Shown: positions 8,680 through 17,714 of the stretch, one piece after another
Numbering within the stretch: position 1 is the stretch's first letter
How the letters are laid out: every line of letters starts with the position of its first letter
NCBI RefSeq assembly: GCF_021474405.1
Contig: NZ_JAKEIO010000003.1
Span: 1 to 64,000 of the forward strand
Length of the DNA stretch: 64,000 nucleotides
Origin: [Streptosporangium] indianense
Lineage (GTDB): Bacteria > Actinomycetota > Actinomycetes > Streptomycetales > Streptomycetaceae
Direction of reading: 5' to 3'
The notes under the pieces: generated by a model
Told to the model about the DNA's origin: nothing
The model's input: the letters and a program-made list of their open reading frames with translations, nothing else
Databases searched by the model: none
Program-made: the position numbers and the translations under genes

Positions 8680-9690
8680 GTGACGGCACGGACGAGGGAC
8701 GAGTGGCGAGGGTGGCAGGGGTGGCGCGGGTGGCGTGAGGCGGCGCAGCACGCCCTGTACGCGCCGGGGGGCTTCTACCGGCGCGCGGAGGGGCCGGCCC
8801 GGCATTTCCGGACGTCCGTGCACGCGTCGCCGCTGTTCGCCGGGGCCGTGGCGCGGCTGCTGTGCCGGGTCGACGAGACGCTGGGGCGGCCCGAGACGCT
8901 GGACTTCGTCGACATGGCGGCCGGGCGGGGTGAGCTGACGCGCGGGGTGCTGGCCGCGCTCCCCGCGGATGTGGCGGCGCGCACTCGCGCGTACGCCGTC
9001 GAGATCGCCGAGCGGCCCGCCGGGCTCGATCACCGGATCGAGTGGCGGGCCGTGCCCCCGGAGGGGACGACCGGGCTGCTGTTCGCCAATGAGTGGCTGG
9101 ACAACGTGCCCGTGGAGGTCACGGAGGTGGACGCCGCCGGCGTCGCCCGGCTGGTCATGGTCCGGCAGGACGGGACGGAGCGGCTCGGGGAGCCGGTGAC
9201 GGGGGCATCGGCGCGGTGGCTGGAGCGGTGGTGGCCGCTGCCCGGCGAGGAAGGGCTGCGCGCCGAGATCGGACTGCCCCGGGACGAGGCCTGGGCCGGG
9301 GCGGTCGCCACGCTCCGGCGGGGCCTCGCCGTGGCCGTGGACTACGCGCACACGGCGGACACCCGGCCGCCGTTCGGGACACTCACCGGGTTCCGGGAGG
9401 GCCGGGAGACCACACCCGTCCCGGACGGTTCCTGCGACATCACGGCCCATGTCGCCCTCGACGCGTGCGCGCTGCCCGGTGGCCGCGTGCTCCCCCAGCG
9501 CGAGGCGCTGCACGCCCTGGACGTGACCGGCGCACGCCCCCCGCTCACGCTGGCCTCCACCGACCCCGCCGGGTACGTACGCGCCCTCGCGAGCGCCGGA
9601 GAGGCCGCCGAGCTCACCGCGCCGGGCGGCCTGGGCGGCTTCGGCTGGCTGGTCCAGCCGGTCGGGATCCCGGACCCCTTCCGGGGATGA
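8680..9690 (+). CDS. SAM-dependent methyltransferase, MidA/NDUFAF7 family (COG1565)
   Basis: A 336-residue class I methyltransferase of the MidA/NDUFAF7 family. Family landmarks are the GFY segment and proline-rich entry near residue 30, the SAM site [15 protein letters not shown] (about 77-90), the [12 protein letters not shown] motif (about 132-143; usually NEFFDALPV), VAVDYAH near 225 and FGTLTGF...[10 protein letters not shown] near 235-265. In mitochondria NDUFAF7 dimethylates an arginine of the complex I subunit NDUFS2. Strikingly, the next gene, only 25 bases away and convergent, is an NDUFS2/NuoD homologue. The N-terminus has a GW-rich repeat (GWQGWRGWR). The GTG start follows a leaderless-type -10 box. 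The family call is firm; the substrate is inferred. Confidence 0.88.
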   Translation: MTARTRDEWRGWQGWRGWREAAQHALYAPGGFYRRAEGPARHFRTSVHASPLFAGAVARLLCRVDETLGRPETLDFVDMAAGRGELTRGVLAALPADVAARTRAYAVEIAERPAGLDHRIEWRAVPPEGTTGLLFANEWLDNVPVEVTEVDAAGVARLVMVRQDGTERLGEPVTGASARWLERWWPLPGEEGLRAEIGLPRDEAWAGAVATLRRGLAVAVDYAHTADTRPPFGTLTGFREGRETTPVPDGSCDITAHVALDACALPGGRVLPQREALHALDVTGARPPLTLASTDPAGYVRALASAGEAAELTAPGGLGGFGWLVQPVGIPDPFRG

Positions 9691-9720
9691 GCCCTGCTCG
9701 TTCCGGCGGTGAGCCCTACT
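9679..9720. repeat. Tandem duplication at the convergent 3' ends
   Basis: Bases 9679-9698 (including the TGA of the methyltransferase gene) and 9701-9720 are the same 20-base unit with about four differences, period 22. The TAG stop of the opposing nuoD-like gene (9716-9718) lies in the second copy. Confidence 0.7.
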
Positions 9721-10867
9721 TGTCGATGTCCCCGACCACGAAGAACATCGACCCCAGGATCGCCACCATGTCCGCCACCAGCGTCCCCGGCAGCAGCTCC
9801 GTCAGCGCCTGGATGTTGTTGTACGACGCCGAGCGCAGCTTCAGCCGGTAGGGCGTCTTCTCGCCCTTGCTGACGAGGTAGTAGCCGTTGATGCCGAGGG
9901 GGTTCTCGGTCCACGCGTACGTGTGGCCCTCGGGTGCCTTGAGGACCTTCGGGAGCCGCTGGTTGACCGGCCCGGGCGGCAGCTCGGCGAGCCGGTCCAG
10001 GCAGGCGTCGGCCAGGTCCAGCGCGTTGTGCGTCTGCTCCAGGAGGCACTCGAAGCGGGCGAGGCAGTCACCCTCCTGCCGGGTGACCACCTTCAGGGTG
10101 TCCTGGAGGTCGCCGTAGGCGAGGTACGGCTCGTCCCGGCGCAGGTCGAAGTCGACGCCCGAGGCACGGCCGATCGGTCCGCTGACCCCGTAGGCGTGCA
10201 CGGTCTCGGCGGTGAGGGTGCCGACGCCCCGGGTGCGGCCCCGGAAGATCTCGTTGCCGAGCACCAGGTCGTCGAAGCGGTCCATCCGGGAGCGCACGTC
10301 GGCGACGGCGGTGCGCGCGCGGGTGGTCCACCCGGCCGGCAGGTCCTCCTTGAGGCCGCCCACGCGGTTGAACATGTAGTGCATCCGCCCGCCGGAGATC
10401 TCCTCCATGACGTGCTGGAGTTCCTCGCGCTCGTTGAAGGCGTAGAAGATCGGGGTGATCCCGCCCAGCTCCAGCGGGTACGAGCCGAGAAACATCAGGT
10501 GGTTGAGCACCCGGTTCAGCTCGGCGAGCAGCGTGCGCAGCCACACCGCGCGCTCGGGCACCTCCATGCCGAGCATCCGCTCCACCGCGAGGACGACGCC
10601 GAGCTCGTTGGAGAACGCCGACAGCCAGTCGTGCCGGTTGGCGAGCATGATGATCTGGCGGTAGTCGCGCGCCTCGAAGAGTTTCTCCGCGCCGCGGTGC
10701 ATGTAGCCGATCACCGGCTCGGCATGCGTGATGCGCTCGCCGTCCAGGACGAGCTTCAGCCGCAGCACGCCGTGGGTGGACGGGTGCTGCGGTCCGATGT
10801 TGAGCACCATGTCGGTGCTCTCCGCGGCGCCGCCGATTCCGACCATGGTCTCCGTCGTAGGAGTCAT
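9716..10867 (-). CDS. nuoD2: NADH dehydrogenase subunit D paralogue (stand-alone NuoD/NDUFS2 homologue)
   Basis: A 383-residue homologue of the 49-kDa quinone-site subunit of respiratory complex I, found alone rather than in a nuo operon. [13 protein letters not shown] (residues about 25-37) carries the quinone-site His (H32). The segment [11 protein letters not shown] (53-63) keeps Arg58, the position equivalent to the arginine methylated by NDUFAF7 in NDUFS2. The residue aligned with the quinone-site tyrosine (bovine mature Tyr108) is Trp81 (HDWLSAF instead of LDYVSMM). The C-terminus FFVVGDIDK is the normal NuoD ending. It is shorter than typical NuoD at the N-terminus. The ATG at 10867 was chosen; it is only 31 bases from the divergent bPH2 gene. 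It may form an alternative or accessory complex rather than standard complex I. Confidence 0.9.
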   Translation of the reverse strand: MTPTTETMVGIGGAAESTDMVLNIGPQHPSTHGVLRLKLVLDGERITHAEPVIGYMHRGAEKLFEARDYRQIIMLANRHDWLSAFSNELGVVLAVERMLGMEVPERAVWLRTLLAELNRVLNHLMFLGSYPLELGGITPIFYAFNEREELQHVMEEISGGRMHYMFNRVGGLKEDLPAGWTTRARTAVADVRSRMDRFDDLVLGNEIFRGRTRGVGTLTAETVHAYGVSGPIGRASGVDFDLRRDEPYLAYGDLQDTLKVVTRQEGDCLARFECLLEQTHNALDLADACLDRLAELPPGPVNQRLPKVLKAPEGHTYAWTENPLGINGYYLVSKGEKTPYRLKLRSASYNNIQALTELLPGTLVADMVAILGSMFFVVGDIDK

Positions 10868-10886
10868 GGACACAGTCTCTCCTACG

Positions 10887-10892
10887 TACGCT
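10887..10892 (+). promoter_or_regulatory. Leaderless -10 box (TACGCT) for the bPH2 operon
   Basis: TACGCT ends six bases before the ATG at 10899 with no Shine-Dalgarno between. It sits within the 31-base gap shared with the divergent nuoD-like gene, so promoters must overlap. Confidence 0.65.
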
Positions 10893-10898
10893 GGCCCC

Positions 10899-11429
10899 AT
10901 GGATACGGGGAGTCCGCAGAACACGTGGCTGGTGGGACCGCAGGGCACGGTCGAGGCCGCCGGGGGTGAGCCGGAGTGGATCGCGCTGCCGCCCGGCCTG
11001 CTGAGGATGCGCCGGCTGCTGCTGGTCGTGTGGCTCGGGCTGATCGCCCTGGCGGCCGGGCTGCTGCCGGGGCTGCTGGCCGGTCCCGCCTGGGCCGCCT
11101 TCGCCCTGCCGCCGCTGGCGCTGATGGCCTGGGGCTGGGTGATGACCGAGCGCAACTGGCGTTCCTGGCGGTACGCCGAGCGAGCCGACGACCTGCTGAT
11201 CAGCCGGGGCGTGCTGTGGCGCGAGGAGACAGTCGTGCCGTACGGGCGGATGCAGCTCGTCGAGGTCACCTCCGGGCCCGTCGAGCGGCACTTCGGGCTG
11301 GCCAGCGTGCAGTTGCACACGGCCGCCGCGGCGACCGACGCGACCATCCCCGGGCTGGACCCGGCCGAGGCGGAACGGCTGCGCGACCGGCTCACCGAGC
11401 TGGGCGAAGCCCGGTCGGCGGGGCTGTGA
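10899..11429 (+). CDS. bPH2 (bacterial pleckstrin homology) membrane protein, YdbS-like
   Basis: A 176-residue membrane protein with two adjacent hydrophobic segments (about residues 37-80) followed by one bPH_2 domain ([53 protein letters not shown] region, quoted here only by its ends WRYAER and QLHTA). It is the short partner of the next gene, as in the YdbS/YdbT pair of Bacillus. The ATG at 10899 fits the leaderless -10 box. The stop overlaps the next start by GTGA. The family's function is poorly defined; in Bacillus the pair has been linked to envelope or bacteriocin stress. Confidence 0.87.
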   Translation: MDTGSPQNTWLVGPQGTVEAAGGEPEWIALPPGLLRMRRLLLVVWLGLIALAAGLLPGLLAGPAWAAFALPPLALMAWGWVMTERNWRSWRYAERADDLLISRGVLWREETVVPYGRMQLVEVTSGPVERHFGLASVQLHTAAAATDATIPGLDPAEAERLRDRLTELGEARSAGL

Positions 11430-12760
11430 CGTCCCCCGGGGCCGCTCAGGCCCCCGAGGCCGCAGCGGAGATCACCGAGCGGCGACTGCACCCCGTCACA
11501 CCCCTGCGCCGCGCCTGGGCCCCGGTCGCCGTGCTGTTCGGCTGGGCCGTGCACGACCCCGACGGGGCGCAGCGCCAGCTGACCCGGCTGACGACGACCA
11601 CGCTGCTGATCGGTCTCGCCGTGCTCATCCCGGCCGCCGCCCTCTACGGCTTCTGCTCCTGGTGGTTCACGCACTTCGCGGTGACCGGGAACGAGCTGCG
11701 CATCCGCACCGGGCTCGTCTTCCGGCGCACCGCACACATCCGGCTGGAGCGCATCCAGGCCATCGACGTCACCCAGCCGCTGCTCGCCCGGGTGGCGGGC
11801 GTGGCCAAGCTCAAACTCGACGTCATAGGCACCGACAAGAAGGACGAACTGGCCTTCCTCGGTGCGGACGAGGCACGGACGCTGCGGGCCGAACTGCTCG
11901 CCCGGGCCGCCGGTTTCGCACCCGAGACCGCGCACGAGGTCGGGGAGGCCCCGGTCCGGCAACTGCTGCGGGTGCCGCCCGGGGTGCTCGCCCTGGCGCT
12001 GGTGCTGACGGGCGCGACCTGGGGGTCGCTGGCCGCCGCGCTGGTCGTTCCGCCGGTGTTGTGGCTGGTCACCCACAGCCTGTGGACGGTCCTCGCGGTC
12101 GCCCTGCCGCTGCTGGGCGCAGCGGGCGCGAGCAGCGCGGGGCGGTTCGTCGCCGAGTACGACTGGACGGTGGGCGAGTCGCCCGACGGGCTGCGCATCG
12201 ACCACGGGCTGCTGGACCAGGCCCACGAGACGGTGCCGCCGGGGCGCGTGCAGACCGTGCGGATCGTGGAACCGCTGCTGTGGCGGCGGCGCGGCTGGGT
12301 GCGGGTGGAGCTGGACGTGGCGGGCTCGTCCAACTCCGTGCTGGTGCCGGTCGCTCCGCGTGCCCTCGCCGAGGAGGTCGTCGCGCGGGTGCTGCCGGGG
12401 GTGAGCGTTCCGGGGCCCGCGGCGCTGTCACCGGCGCCGCGCCGCGCCCGCTGGTGTGTGCCCCTGTGGTGGCGCGGGTACGGGCTCGCCGTCACGGACG
12501 CGGTGTTCGCGGCCCGGTCCGGGCTGCTGGAACGGAGCCTGGCGCTGGTGCCGCACGCCAAGGTGCAGAGTGTGCGGATGACGCAGGGGCCGTGGGAACG
12601 GGCCCGGGGCGTCGCCGACGTGTGTGTGGACACGGGCGCGAACAAGACGGTGCGGGCGCGGCTGCGGGACGCCGACGAGGCACGCGAACTGCTGGCGGCC
12701 CAGGCGGAACGTTCCCGAACGGGCCGCAGGGACGCCCGCCCGGACCGCTGGATGGCCTGA
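11426..12760 (+). CDS. bPH2 multi-domain membrane protein, YdbT-like
   Basis: A 444-residue membrane protein with paired hydrophobic segments near residues 45-80 and 180-235, and several bPH_2 domains. Each domain shows the characteristic pattern of a GL(V/L) start, an arginine-rich strand and an RIQAIDV, RVQTVRI or KVQSVRM motif, present three times, which indicates three bPH2 copies. The start is a GTG overlapping the previous stop (GTGA, 11426-11429), so the two are co-translated and probably form one membrane complex. The 3' end is followed by decayed copies of itself (12725-12914) and then a strong terminator. No enzymatic motif is present. Confidence 0.86.
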   Translation: MTSPGAAQAPEAAAEITERRLHPVTPLRRAWAPVAVLFGWAVHDPDGAQRQLTRLTTTTLLIGLAVLIPAAALYGFCSWWFTHFAVTGNELRIRTGLVFRRTAHIRLERIQAIDVTQPLLARVAGVAKLKLDVIGTDKKDELAFLGADEARTLRAELLARAAGFAPETAHEVGEAPVRQLLRVPPGVLALALVLTGATWGSLAAALVVPPVLWLVTHSLWTVLAVALPLLGAAGASSAGRFVAEYDWTVGESPDGLRIDHGLLDQAHETVPPGRVQTVRIVEPLLWRRRGWVRVELDVAGSSNSVLVPVAPRALAEEVVARVLPGVSVPGPAALSPAPRRARWCVPLWWRGYGLAVTDAVFAARSGLLERSLALVPHAKVQSVRMTQGPWERARGVADVCVDTGANKTVRARLRDADEARELLAAQAERSRTGRRDARPDRWMA

Positions 12761-12914
12761 CCCGCCGGGCGCAGGGCCGCACGACCGGGCCCGCGGGACG
12801 GCCCGCTCCGACAGGCGCGCACACCCCCGCCGGACGAGGGAACCCGGGCCGGACCACTGATGGCCGGGCCTGACGGACGCAAGGACCCGCGCCGGACCGC
12901 TGGACGGCAGGACC
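12725..12914. repeat. Decayed copies of the bPH2 gene 3' end
   Basis: The last codons plus TGA (12725-12762) recur at 12878-12914 with roughly 32 of 37 bases matching, and more weakly at 12847-12879 (GGACCACTGATGGCC and a following TGAC). The shared core is CCGGACCGCTGGA followed by GGCC or GGCA and TGACC or GGACC. Confidence 0.65.
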
Positions 12915-12921
12915 ACCGCCA

Positions 12922-12961
12922 CGACGAAGGGCCCCCGGCCGTGGCCGGGGGCCCTTCGTCG
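12922..12961. terminator. Strong bidirectional hairpin terminator
   Basis: A perfect 19-bp inverted repeat (12922-12940 and 12943-12961; CGACGAAGGGCCCCCGGCC on the left arm) with a 2-base centre lies between the convergent bPH2 and coiled-coil genes. It can act for both strands. Streptomyces terminators often lack a U-run, as here. Confidence 0.85.
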
Positions 12962-12972
12962 TCGACCGGGCG

Positions 12973-14316
12973 TCAGGACACCGCGCTGCGCAGGCCCTGT
13001 ACGTCGATCTGTTCCGTCTCGTCGTGGGCGGTCAGGTCGATGACCTGGCCGATACCGCGCGACTCCTCGTCGGCCGGCTTGTAGCGGGCCTCGGTCTCGG
13101 CCTTGTGAAGGGCGAGCGCCTCCTGGCCGACGACATCGGCGAGGTCCTCGTTCTGCACGGCCTCCAGGGCCGCCGGGGACGTACCGGCCTTGGTGCCGAA
13201 GAAGTCGAACCCGCCCCCGGCCTGCGGACGCCGCACCGGCGACTGCGGCGGGACGGCCACGGCGGTCGGCACGGTGAAGTGCCCGGAACGCCGCCCCGCG
13301 GGCTGCTCGGCCCGCGCGGGCTCCGGAAGTCGGCCGGTCTCACCGGCCGGTACCGCGCTCTCGTCGGCCGGCACGGCGCTCTCCCCCTCGCCCACGGACG
13401 TCTCGGCGCCCGCCACCGACGTCTCAGCGCCCGCCACCGACGTCTCGGCGCCCGGCACGGTCGTCTCGGCGGTCGTGTGCTCGTGGTCGTCGGCCGCCGT
13501 CCCGGACCGCTCCTTCGCCTTCTCCTGCGGCACCTGCTCCGACTGCTCGCGCTCCTGCTCGGGCTCGGGCTCGGGCTCGGGCTCCAAGTCCTGCGCGGCC
13601 CGCGCCTCCTGCGCATCCTCGTCCTTCGGCACGCCGTCGCCGTCACCGTCGCCGCCGCCGTCCGGGTCGGGGACCGTCTCGCCGTCGAACCGGGCGAGCG
13701 CCACCGCGGCCCGCAGGAACAGCCGGGATCCCTCCGGCGAGAACACGGCCGGAACCCCGGGCTCCTCCTCCACGGTGAGAGCGTCTGGAGCCTCGTCCGG
13801 CTCCGCCGGTGCCTCCGCCGCGTCCGACGCCCCCGCCGGCAGCGCGGCCCGCACCGGAGCGGTCGCCTCTATCTCGAGCACCCGGCGATCCTCCAGGACG
13901 CTCGCGCGCTCCGCCTCCGCCGTGGCGTACCGGCGCAGCAGCGCGGCGTGCTCGTTGCGCAGGCCGGCCAGTTCCGTGCGCTTGGCGCGCAGCCGCTGCT
14001 CCAGCTTCCCGCGCAGTTCGCGCGACTCCTCGAGGTCGGCCTCCAGTTCGGCGACCCGCTCCTCGAAGCGCCACTCGTCGCTCGCCCGCGCGCGCGTGAG
14101 GTCGGCGACGCGCTTGCCCGCCTGGGTGTCCCAACGACGCAGCACGACCGCGCCGATGACCGCCGTCGCCGCGGCGGCCGCGGCCAGGCCGCGGAGCAGC
14201 ATCGGCTCCGTGAACACCCAGGGCCCCAGAGCGCAGACGAGGGAGACGCCTGCGATCGCCGACGGGGGCAGCATCCTGTGCAGGGGCGGGGAATGGCGGT
14301 GACGTCCACGTGGCAT
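12973..14316 (-). CDS. Coiled-coil membrane protein with acidic, repeat-rich C-terminal tail
   Basis: A 447-residue protein I do not recognise by function. A basic N-terminus (MPRGRHRHS) is followed by two hydrophobic segments (about residues 18-58), then a predicted coiled coil (about 65-140; ADLEESRELRGKLEQRLRAK region). A long low-complexity acidic tail follows, with EPEPEPEP and three tandem GAETSVA units. Near the C-terminus there is an ordered-looking segment FDFFGTKAG...ALEAVQNEDLADVV. The topology suggests an inner-membrane anchored cytoplasmic coiled-coil scaffold. The ATG at 14316 fits the membrane-protein start; an upstream ATG frame to 14391 is less likely. The 21-base DNA repeats encoding GAETSVA are at about 13398-13461. 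Confidence 0.8.
   Translation of the reverse strand: MPRGRHRHSPPLHRMLPPSAIAGVSLVCALGPWVFTEPMLLRGLAAAAAATAVIGAVVLRRWDTQAGKRVADLTRARASDEWRFEERVAELEADLEESRELRGKLEQRLRAKRTELAGLRNEHAALLRRYATAEAERASVLEDRRVLEIEATAPVRAALPAGASDAAEAPAEPDEAPDALTVEEEPGVPAVFSPEGSRLFLRAAVALARFDGETVPDPDGGGDGDGDGVPKDEDAQEARAAQDLEPEPEPEPEQEREQSEQVPQEKAKERSGTAADDHEHTTAETTVPGAETSVAGAETSVAGAETSVGEGESAVPADESAVPAGETGRLPEPARAEQPAGRRSGHFTVPTAVAVPPQSPVRRPQAGGGFDFFGTKAGTSPAALEAVQNEDLADVVGQEALALHKAETEARYKPADEESRGIGQVIDLTAHDETEQIDVQGLRSAVS
13398..13461. repeat. Three 21-base tandem repeats inside the coiled-coil gene
   Basis: A 21-base unit containing GACGTCTCGGCGCCCGCCAC occurs three times with one or two changes per copy. It encodes GAETSVA repeats on the minus strand. 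It is coding, in frame, and may vary in number between strains. Confidence 0.8.
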
Positions 14317-14451
14317 GGCCAGAAACTTACCGCGCGTAGGCGAATCATGGTGACCCACCCCGCAAAAACAAAGCCACACTGAAACGTTCACACCACATCA
14401 GAACTCGGGGAGAAGCGGAATCGACCGCTCATCCAATTCCCAAGATCATTT

Positions 14452-15570
14452 TCAGGGGCCGCTCAGCCGCCCGCTCATCCACTCCAGCGCCGCCGGAATC
14501 TCGCGCCGCCAGGTGTTGAAGTTGTGCCCGCCGCTTTCGAGGATGATCGACGAGATCCGCGTCCGCCCGGTGTCCCTCACGCGCTCGATGAACCGCAGCG
14601 TGTCCCGGTAGTCCTTCTCGCCGACCTTGCTGCTGCTGACCAGCAGGGACGTATCGGGAGCGGGCCGGTGGGCGAGGAACCACAGGAGATCCGCGTGATT
14701 GCGCAGCGCCTTGTCTCCCTGGAAGAGATCACCCGTCGTGGCGTCGATCGGCGCCTTGAAGTACGGCGACAGCCCCGCCCCGGCACCGTACACATCGGGA
14801 TGGTGAAGGGCGATCTTCAACGCGCAGTATCCGCCCGTCGAGTTGCCGATGATGCCCAGTCCGCCCGGCTTTTGGGCCACCCTGTAGTGCGTGCGCAACG
14901 CGTCGGGGAGATCCTTGGCGAAGAACGACTCGGTCTGCGGACCGCCCGGGATGTCGACGCACTCCGTGTCCCGGGGCGGCGCCACCGTCGGCCGCAGCAT
15001 CACCAGGATCATCGGCTTCGCCCGGCCCGCCCGGCTCAGTTCCAGCGCCGTACGCGGATAGTGGAGCTTGTCCACCAGCGCCGACGCCGTACCCGGATAG
15101 CCCGTCAGCACGACGGCCGTGGGGAACCGGTGGGTGCGGTACCGCGGCTGGAAGTACTCCGGCGGCAGATAGACGTAGGCGGGCGAGGCGATGTGCGTCG
15201 TACGGCCCACGATGTCGACCTGCTGGATCCGGCCGCCGGTCCGCGGCGGCGCACCGCCCGCCCCCGGCACCCGGCGCGAGCCGACCACCTCCAACGGGCC
15301 CCCGCCCGGAGGGTGGTCGACGACGACCCCTTGGTCCTTCTCCTGACCGAACAGATCCGCCCAGCTCGCGTAGAACCCGAAGGACTGGTTGGCGGCGAGG
15401 CCCACCGCGGCGAACAACGCCACCTGGGTGCCCAGCAGCAGGCCGATACGCCCGCCCACGGCCCGCAGGCTGCGCCGGGCCAGCCGCGGCCACAGCCAGA
15501 CCGTGCCGGTGAACAGCAGCACGGCGGACAGCACCGCCGACACCAGCACCGGGTTACTCGTCAGACTCAT
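14452..15570 (-). CDS. Membrane-anchored esterase (alpha/beta hydrolase, esterase D / antigen 85-like)
   Basis: A 372-residue protein with two or three N-terminal membrane segments (about residues 5-65) and an alpha/beta hydrolase domain from about residue 110. The nucleophile elbow is GNSTGG near residue 240, preceded by VYLPPEYFQPRYRTHRFPTAVV, the entry typical of the esterase D/FrsA-like family. The likely catalytic histidine is in ESGGHNFNTW near the C-terminus. The hydrolase domain is presumably outside the membrane, so cell-envelope esters are likely substrates, but none can be named. The ATG at 15570 opens a conventional first membrane helix. It is divergent from the MprF-like gene, which would also act on the envelope. 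Confidence 0.86.
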   Translation of the reverse strand: MSLTSNPVLVSAVLSAVLLFTGTVWLWPRLARRSLRAVGGRIGLLLGTQVALFAAVGLAANQSFGFYASWADLFGQEKDQGVVVDHPPGGGPLEVVGSRRVPGAGGAPPRTGGRIQQVDIVGRTTHIASPAYVYLPPEYFQPRYRTHRFPTAVVLTGYPGTASALVDKLHYPRTALELSRAGRAKPMILVMLRPTVAPPRDTECVDIPGGPQTESFFAKDLPDALRTHYRVAQKPGGLGIIGNSTGGYCALKIALHHPDVYGAGAGLSPYFKAPIDATTGDLFQGDKALRNHADLLWFLAHRPAPDTSLLVSSSKVGEKDYRDTLRFIERVRDTGRTRISSIILESGGHNFNTWRREIPAALEWMSGRLSGP

Positions 15571-15776
15571 GGGTGACTACCCGTCCACACTCTCCGCCCG
15601 GCCGCCCCGCGTGCACACCTTCGCAAGGGCTTGTCCCGGACTTTCCCCGACCTTTGAAGCGGCTTTGACATGGGGAGTGAACCTCTCTCCCCGAGACACC
15701 GTCCTAGAGGGCGCAATGTCGCCGGATGCCCGAATCGGCACCGGATCCAAGGTCTCTCGCAGAACTACGGGATGCG

Positions 15777-17642
15777 ATGTCTGTCAGGACAGATGAGGAA
15801 ATGTCGGGTGGGGTTCCGCCTCGCGGCAACGGAAGCGGCCCGGTCCGCCCGGGCCGGCTGAGCCGGATGGCGCGGGGGCCACGCCCCGAGGCCGTCCCCG
15901 TCCTCGTCGGCAGAGCCTGCGCCCTGGTGGGCGTCCTGGACATCGCCGCGGGCGTCTTCCCCCGCTTCCGGTACAGCAGGATGCACGCACTCGCCGAGGT
16001 CCTGCCCGGCGCGCTCGGCCCGTTCGCGGCCGCCCTGTCCCTCAGCACCGGTGTGCTGTTGCTGCTGCTCGCCCACGGCCTCAAGCGCGGCAAGCGCCGG
16101 GCCTGGCGGGCCGCGGTGGCGCTCCTGCCCGCGGGGGCCGTCGCCCAGTTCACCTACCGGCACTCGCTCCTGGGCGTGCTGATCTCCCTGGCGCTGCTCG
16201 CCCCCCTGCTGCGCCACCGCGACCAGTTCAACGCCCTGCCCGACCCGCGCAGCCGCTGGAAGGCCCTCGCCAACTTCGTGCTCATGAGCGCCGGTTCCCT
16301 CGCGCTCGGACTGCTCGTCGTCAACGTCCACAGCGGACGCATCGTCGGCGACCCCAGCCTCGCCGACCGCATCACCCACGTCATCTACGGCCTGTTCGGC
16401 TTCGAGGGCCCGGTCGACTACCGGGGCGACACCTCCTGGACCGTCGCCTTCTCGCTCGGCGCGCTGGGCCTGCTCACCGCCGTCACCACCATCTACCTGG
16501 CGTTCCGCCCCGAGCACCCGGCCGCACGGCTCACCGAGGAGGACGAGGCCCGGCTGCGCGTCCTGCTGGACAAGCACGGGCGCCGCGACTCCCTCGGCCA
16601 CTTCGCGCTGCGCCGCGACAAGGCCGTCGTCTTCTCCCCCAGCGGCAAGGCGGCGGTGACCTACCGGGTCGTCTCCGGCGTGATGCTCGCCAGCGGAGAC
16701 CCGATCGGCGACGTCGAGGCCTGGCCCGGCGCCATCGAACGGTTCATGGACGAGGCCAGGGCTCACTCCTGGACCCCCGCCGTCATGGGCTGCTCCGAGA
16801 CCGGCGGCGAGGTGTGGACTCGCGAGACCGGGCTCGACGCCCTCGAACTGGGCGACGAGGCGGTGGTGGACGTCGCGGATTTCTCCCTGGCCGGCCGCGC
16901 GATGCGCAACGTGCGCCAGATGGTCAAGCGCATCGAGCGGGCCGGTTACGAAACCCGGGTACGACGTGTCCGTGACCTCGGCGAGGCCGAACTGGAGCGC
17001 ATCCGCCGCGCCTGTGACGACTGGCGGGGCACCGACACCGAGCGCGGCTTCTCCATGGCCCTCGGCCGCGTCGGCGACCCTGCCGACGGCGACTGCCTGA
17101 TCGCCACCGCCCACAAACAGGACGACCATCCGGGCCCCCACGGGGACCTGAAGGCGGTCCTGCACTTCGTGCCCTGGGGCACCGACGGCGCCTCCCTGGA
17201 CCTGATGCGCCGCGACCGCTCGGCCGACCCCGGCATGAACGAACTGCTCATCGTGGCAGCCCTCCAGGCCGCCCCCCGGTTCGGCATCGCCCGGGTCTCC
17301 CTCAACTTCGCCATGTTCCGCGCGGCCCTGGCCCGCGGCGAGAAGATCGGCGCCGGCCCGGTGCTGCGTGCCTGGCGCGGACTGCTGGTCTTCCTCTCCC
17401 GCTGGTTCCAGATCGAGTCCCTCTACAAGTTCAACGCCAAGTTCCAGCCGCGCTGGGAGCCGCGCTTCGTCGTCTACCGCGCCTCGGCCGACCTCCCCCG
17501 CATCGGGTTCGCCGCCATGCAGGCCGAAGGCTTCGTCAACCTCGCCCTGCCCCTGCCGGGCTTCCTGCGCCGCCGCCGCACGGCCGCCCCGCGCCCCTGC
17601 GCCCACGGCGCCACGGCCGAACGCGACGTCCGGGCGGCGTGA
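15777..17642 (+). CDS. MprF/LysX-like membrane protein with DUF2156 domain
   Basis: A protein of about 621 residues with five to six hydrophobic segments in the N-terminal third (about 35-240) and a C-terminal DUF2156 domain (about 270-590). That domain family transfers lysine or alanine from aminoacyl-tRNA to phosphatidylglycerol. Visible DUF2156 landmarks include VVFSPSGKAAVTYRVVSGVMLASGDPIG (quoted by ends VVFSPSGKA and ASGDPIG), NVRQMVKRIERAGYE, RGFSMALGR, LDLMRRD and the final YKFNAKFQPRWEPRF. No lysyl-tRNA synthetase domain is fused, unlike mycobacterial LysX. The start is uncertain: ATG 15777 or in-frame ATG 15726, neither with a strong ribosome site. It probably modifies membrane charge and so affects resistance to cationic peptides or lysozyme. 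Confidence 0.88.
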   Translation: MSVRTDEEMSGGVPPRGNGSGPVRPGRLSRMARGPRPEAVPVLVGRACALVGVLDIAAGVFPRFRYSRMHALAEVLPGALGPFAAALSLSTGVLLLLLAHGLKRGKRRAWRAAVALLPAGAVAQFTYRHSLLGVLISLALLAPLLRHRDQFNALPDPRSRWKALANFVLMSAGSLALGLLVVNVHSGRIVGDPSLADRITHVIYGLFGFEGPVDYRGDTSWTVAFSLGALGLLTAVTTIYLAFRPEHPAARLTEEDEARLRVLLDKHGRRDSLGHFALRRDKAVVFSPSGKAAVTYRVVSGVMLASGDPIGDVEAWPGAIERFMDEARAHSWTPAVMGCSETGGEVWTRETGLDALELGDEAVVDVADFSLAGRAMRNVRQMVKRIERAGYETRVRRVRDLGEAELERIRRACDDWRGTDTERGFSMALGRVGDPADGDCLIATAHKQDDHPGPHGDLKAVLHFVPWGTDGASLDLMRRDRSADPGMNELLIVAALQAAPRFGIARVSLNFAMFRAALARGEKIGAGPVLRAWRGLLVFLSRWFQIESLYKFNAKFQPRWEPRFVVYRASADLPRIGFAAMQAEGFVNLALPLPGFLRRRRTAAPRPCAHGATAERDVRAA

Positions 17643-17702
17643 CGCCGCCCCCGCCCGGGCCCGCCGCCCGGGCCGCGGCGCCTGACGGCCCCCGCCGGGG
17701 CC

Positions 17703-17708
17703 TACGCT
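17703..17708 (+). promoter_or_regulatory. Leaderless -10 box (TACGCT) for folP
   Basis: TACGCT ends six bases before the folP ATG at 17715; no ribosome site is present. Same arrangement as upstream of 10899. Confidence 0.65.
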
Positions 17709-17714
17709 GAACAT

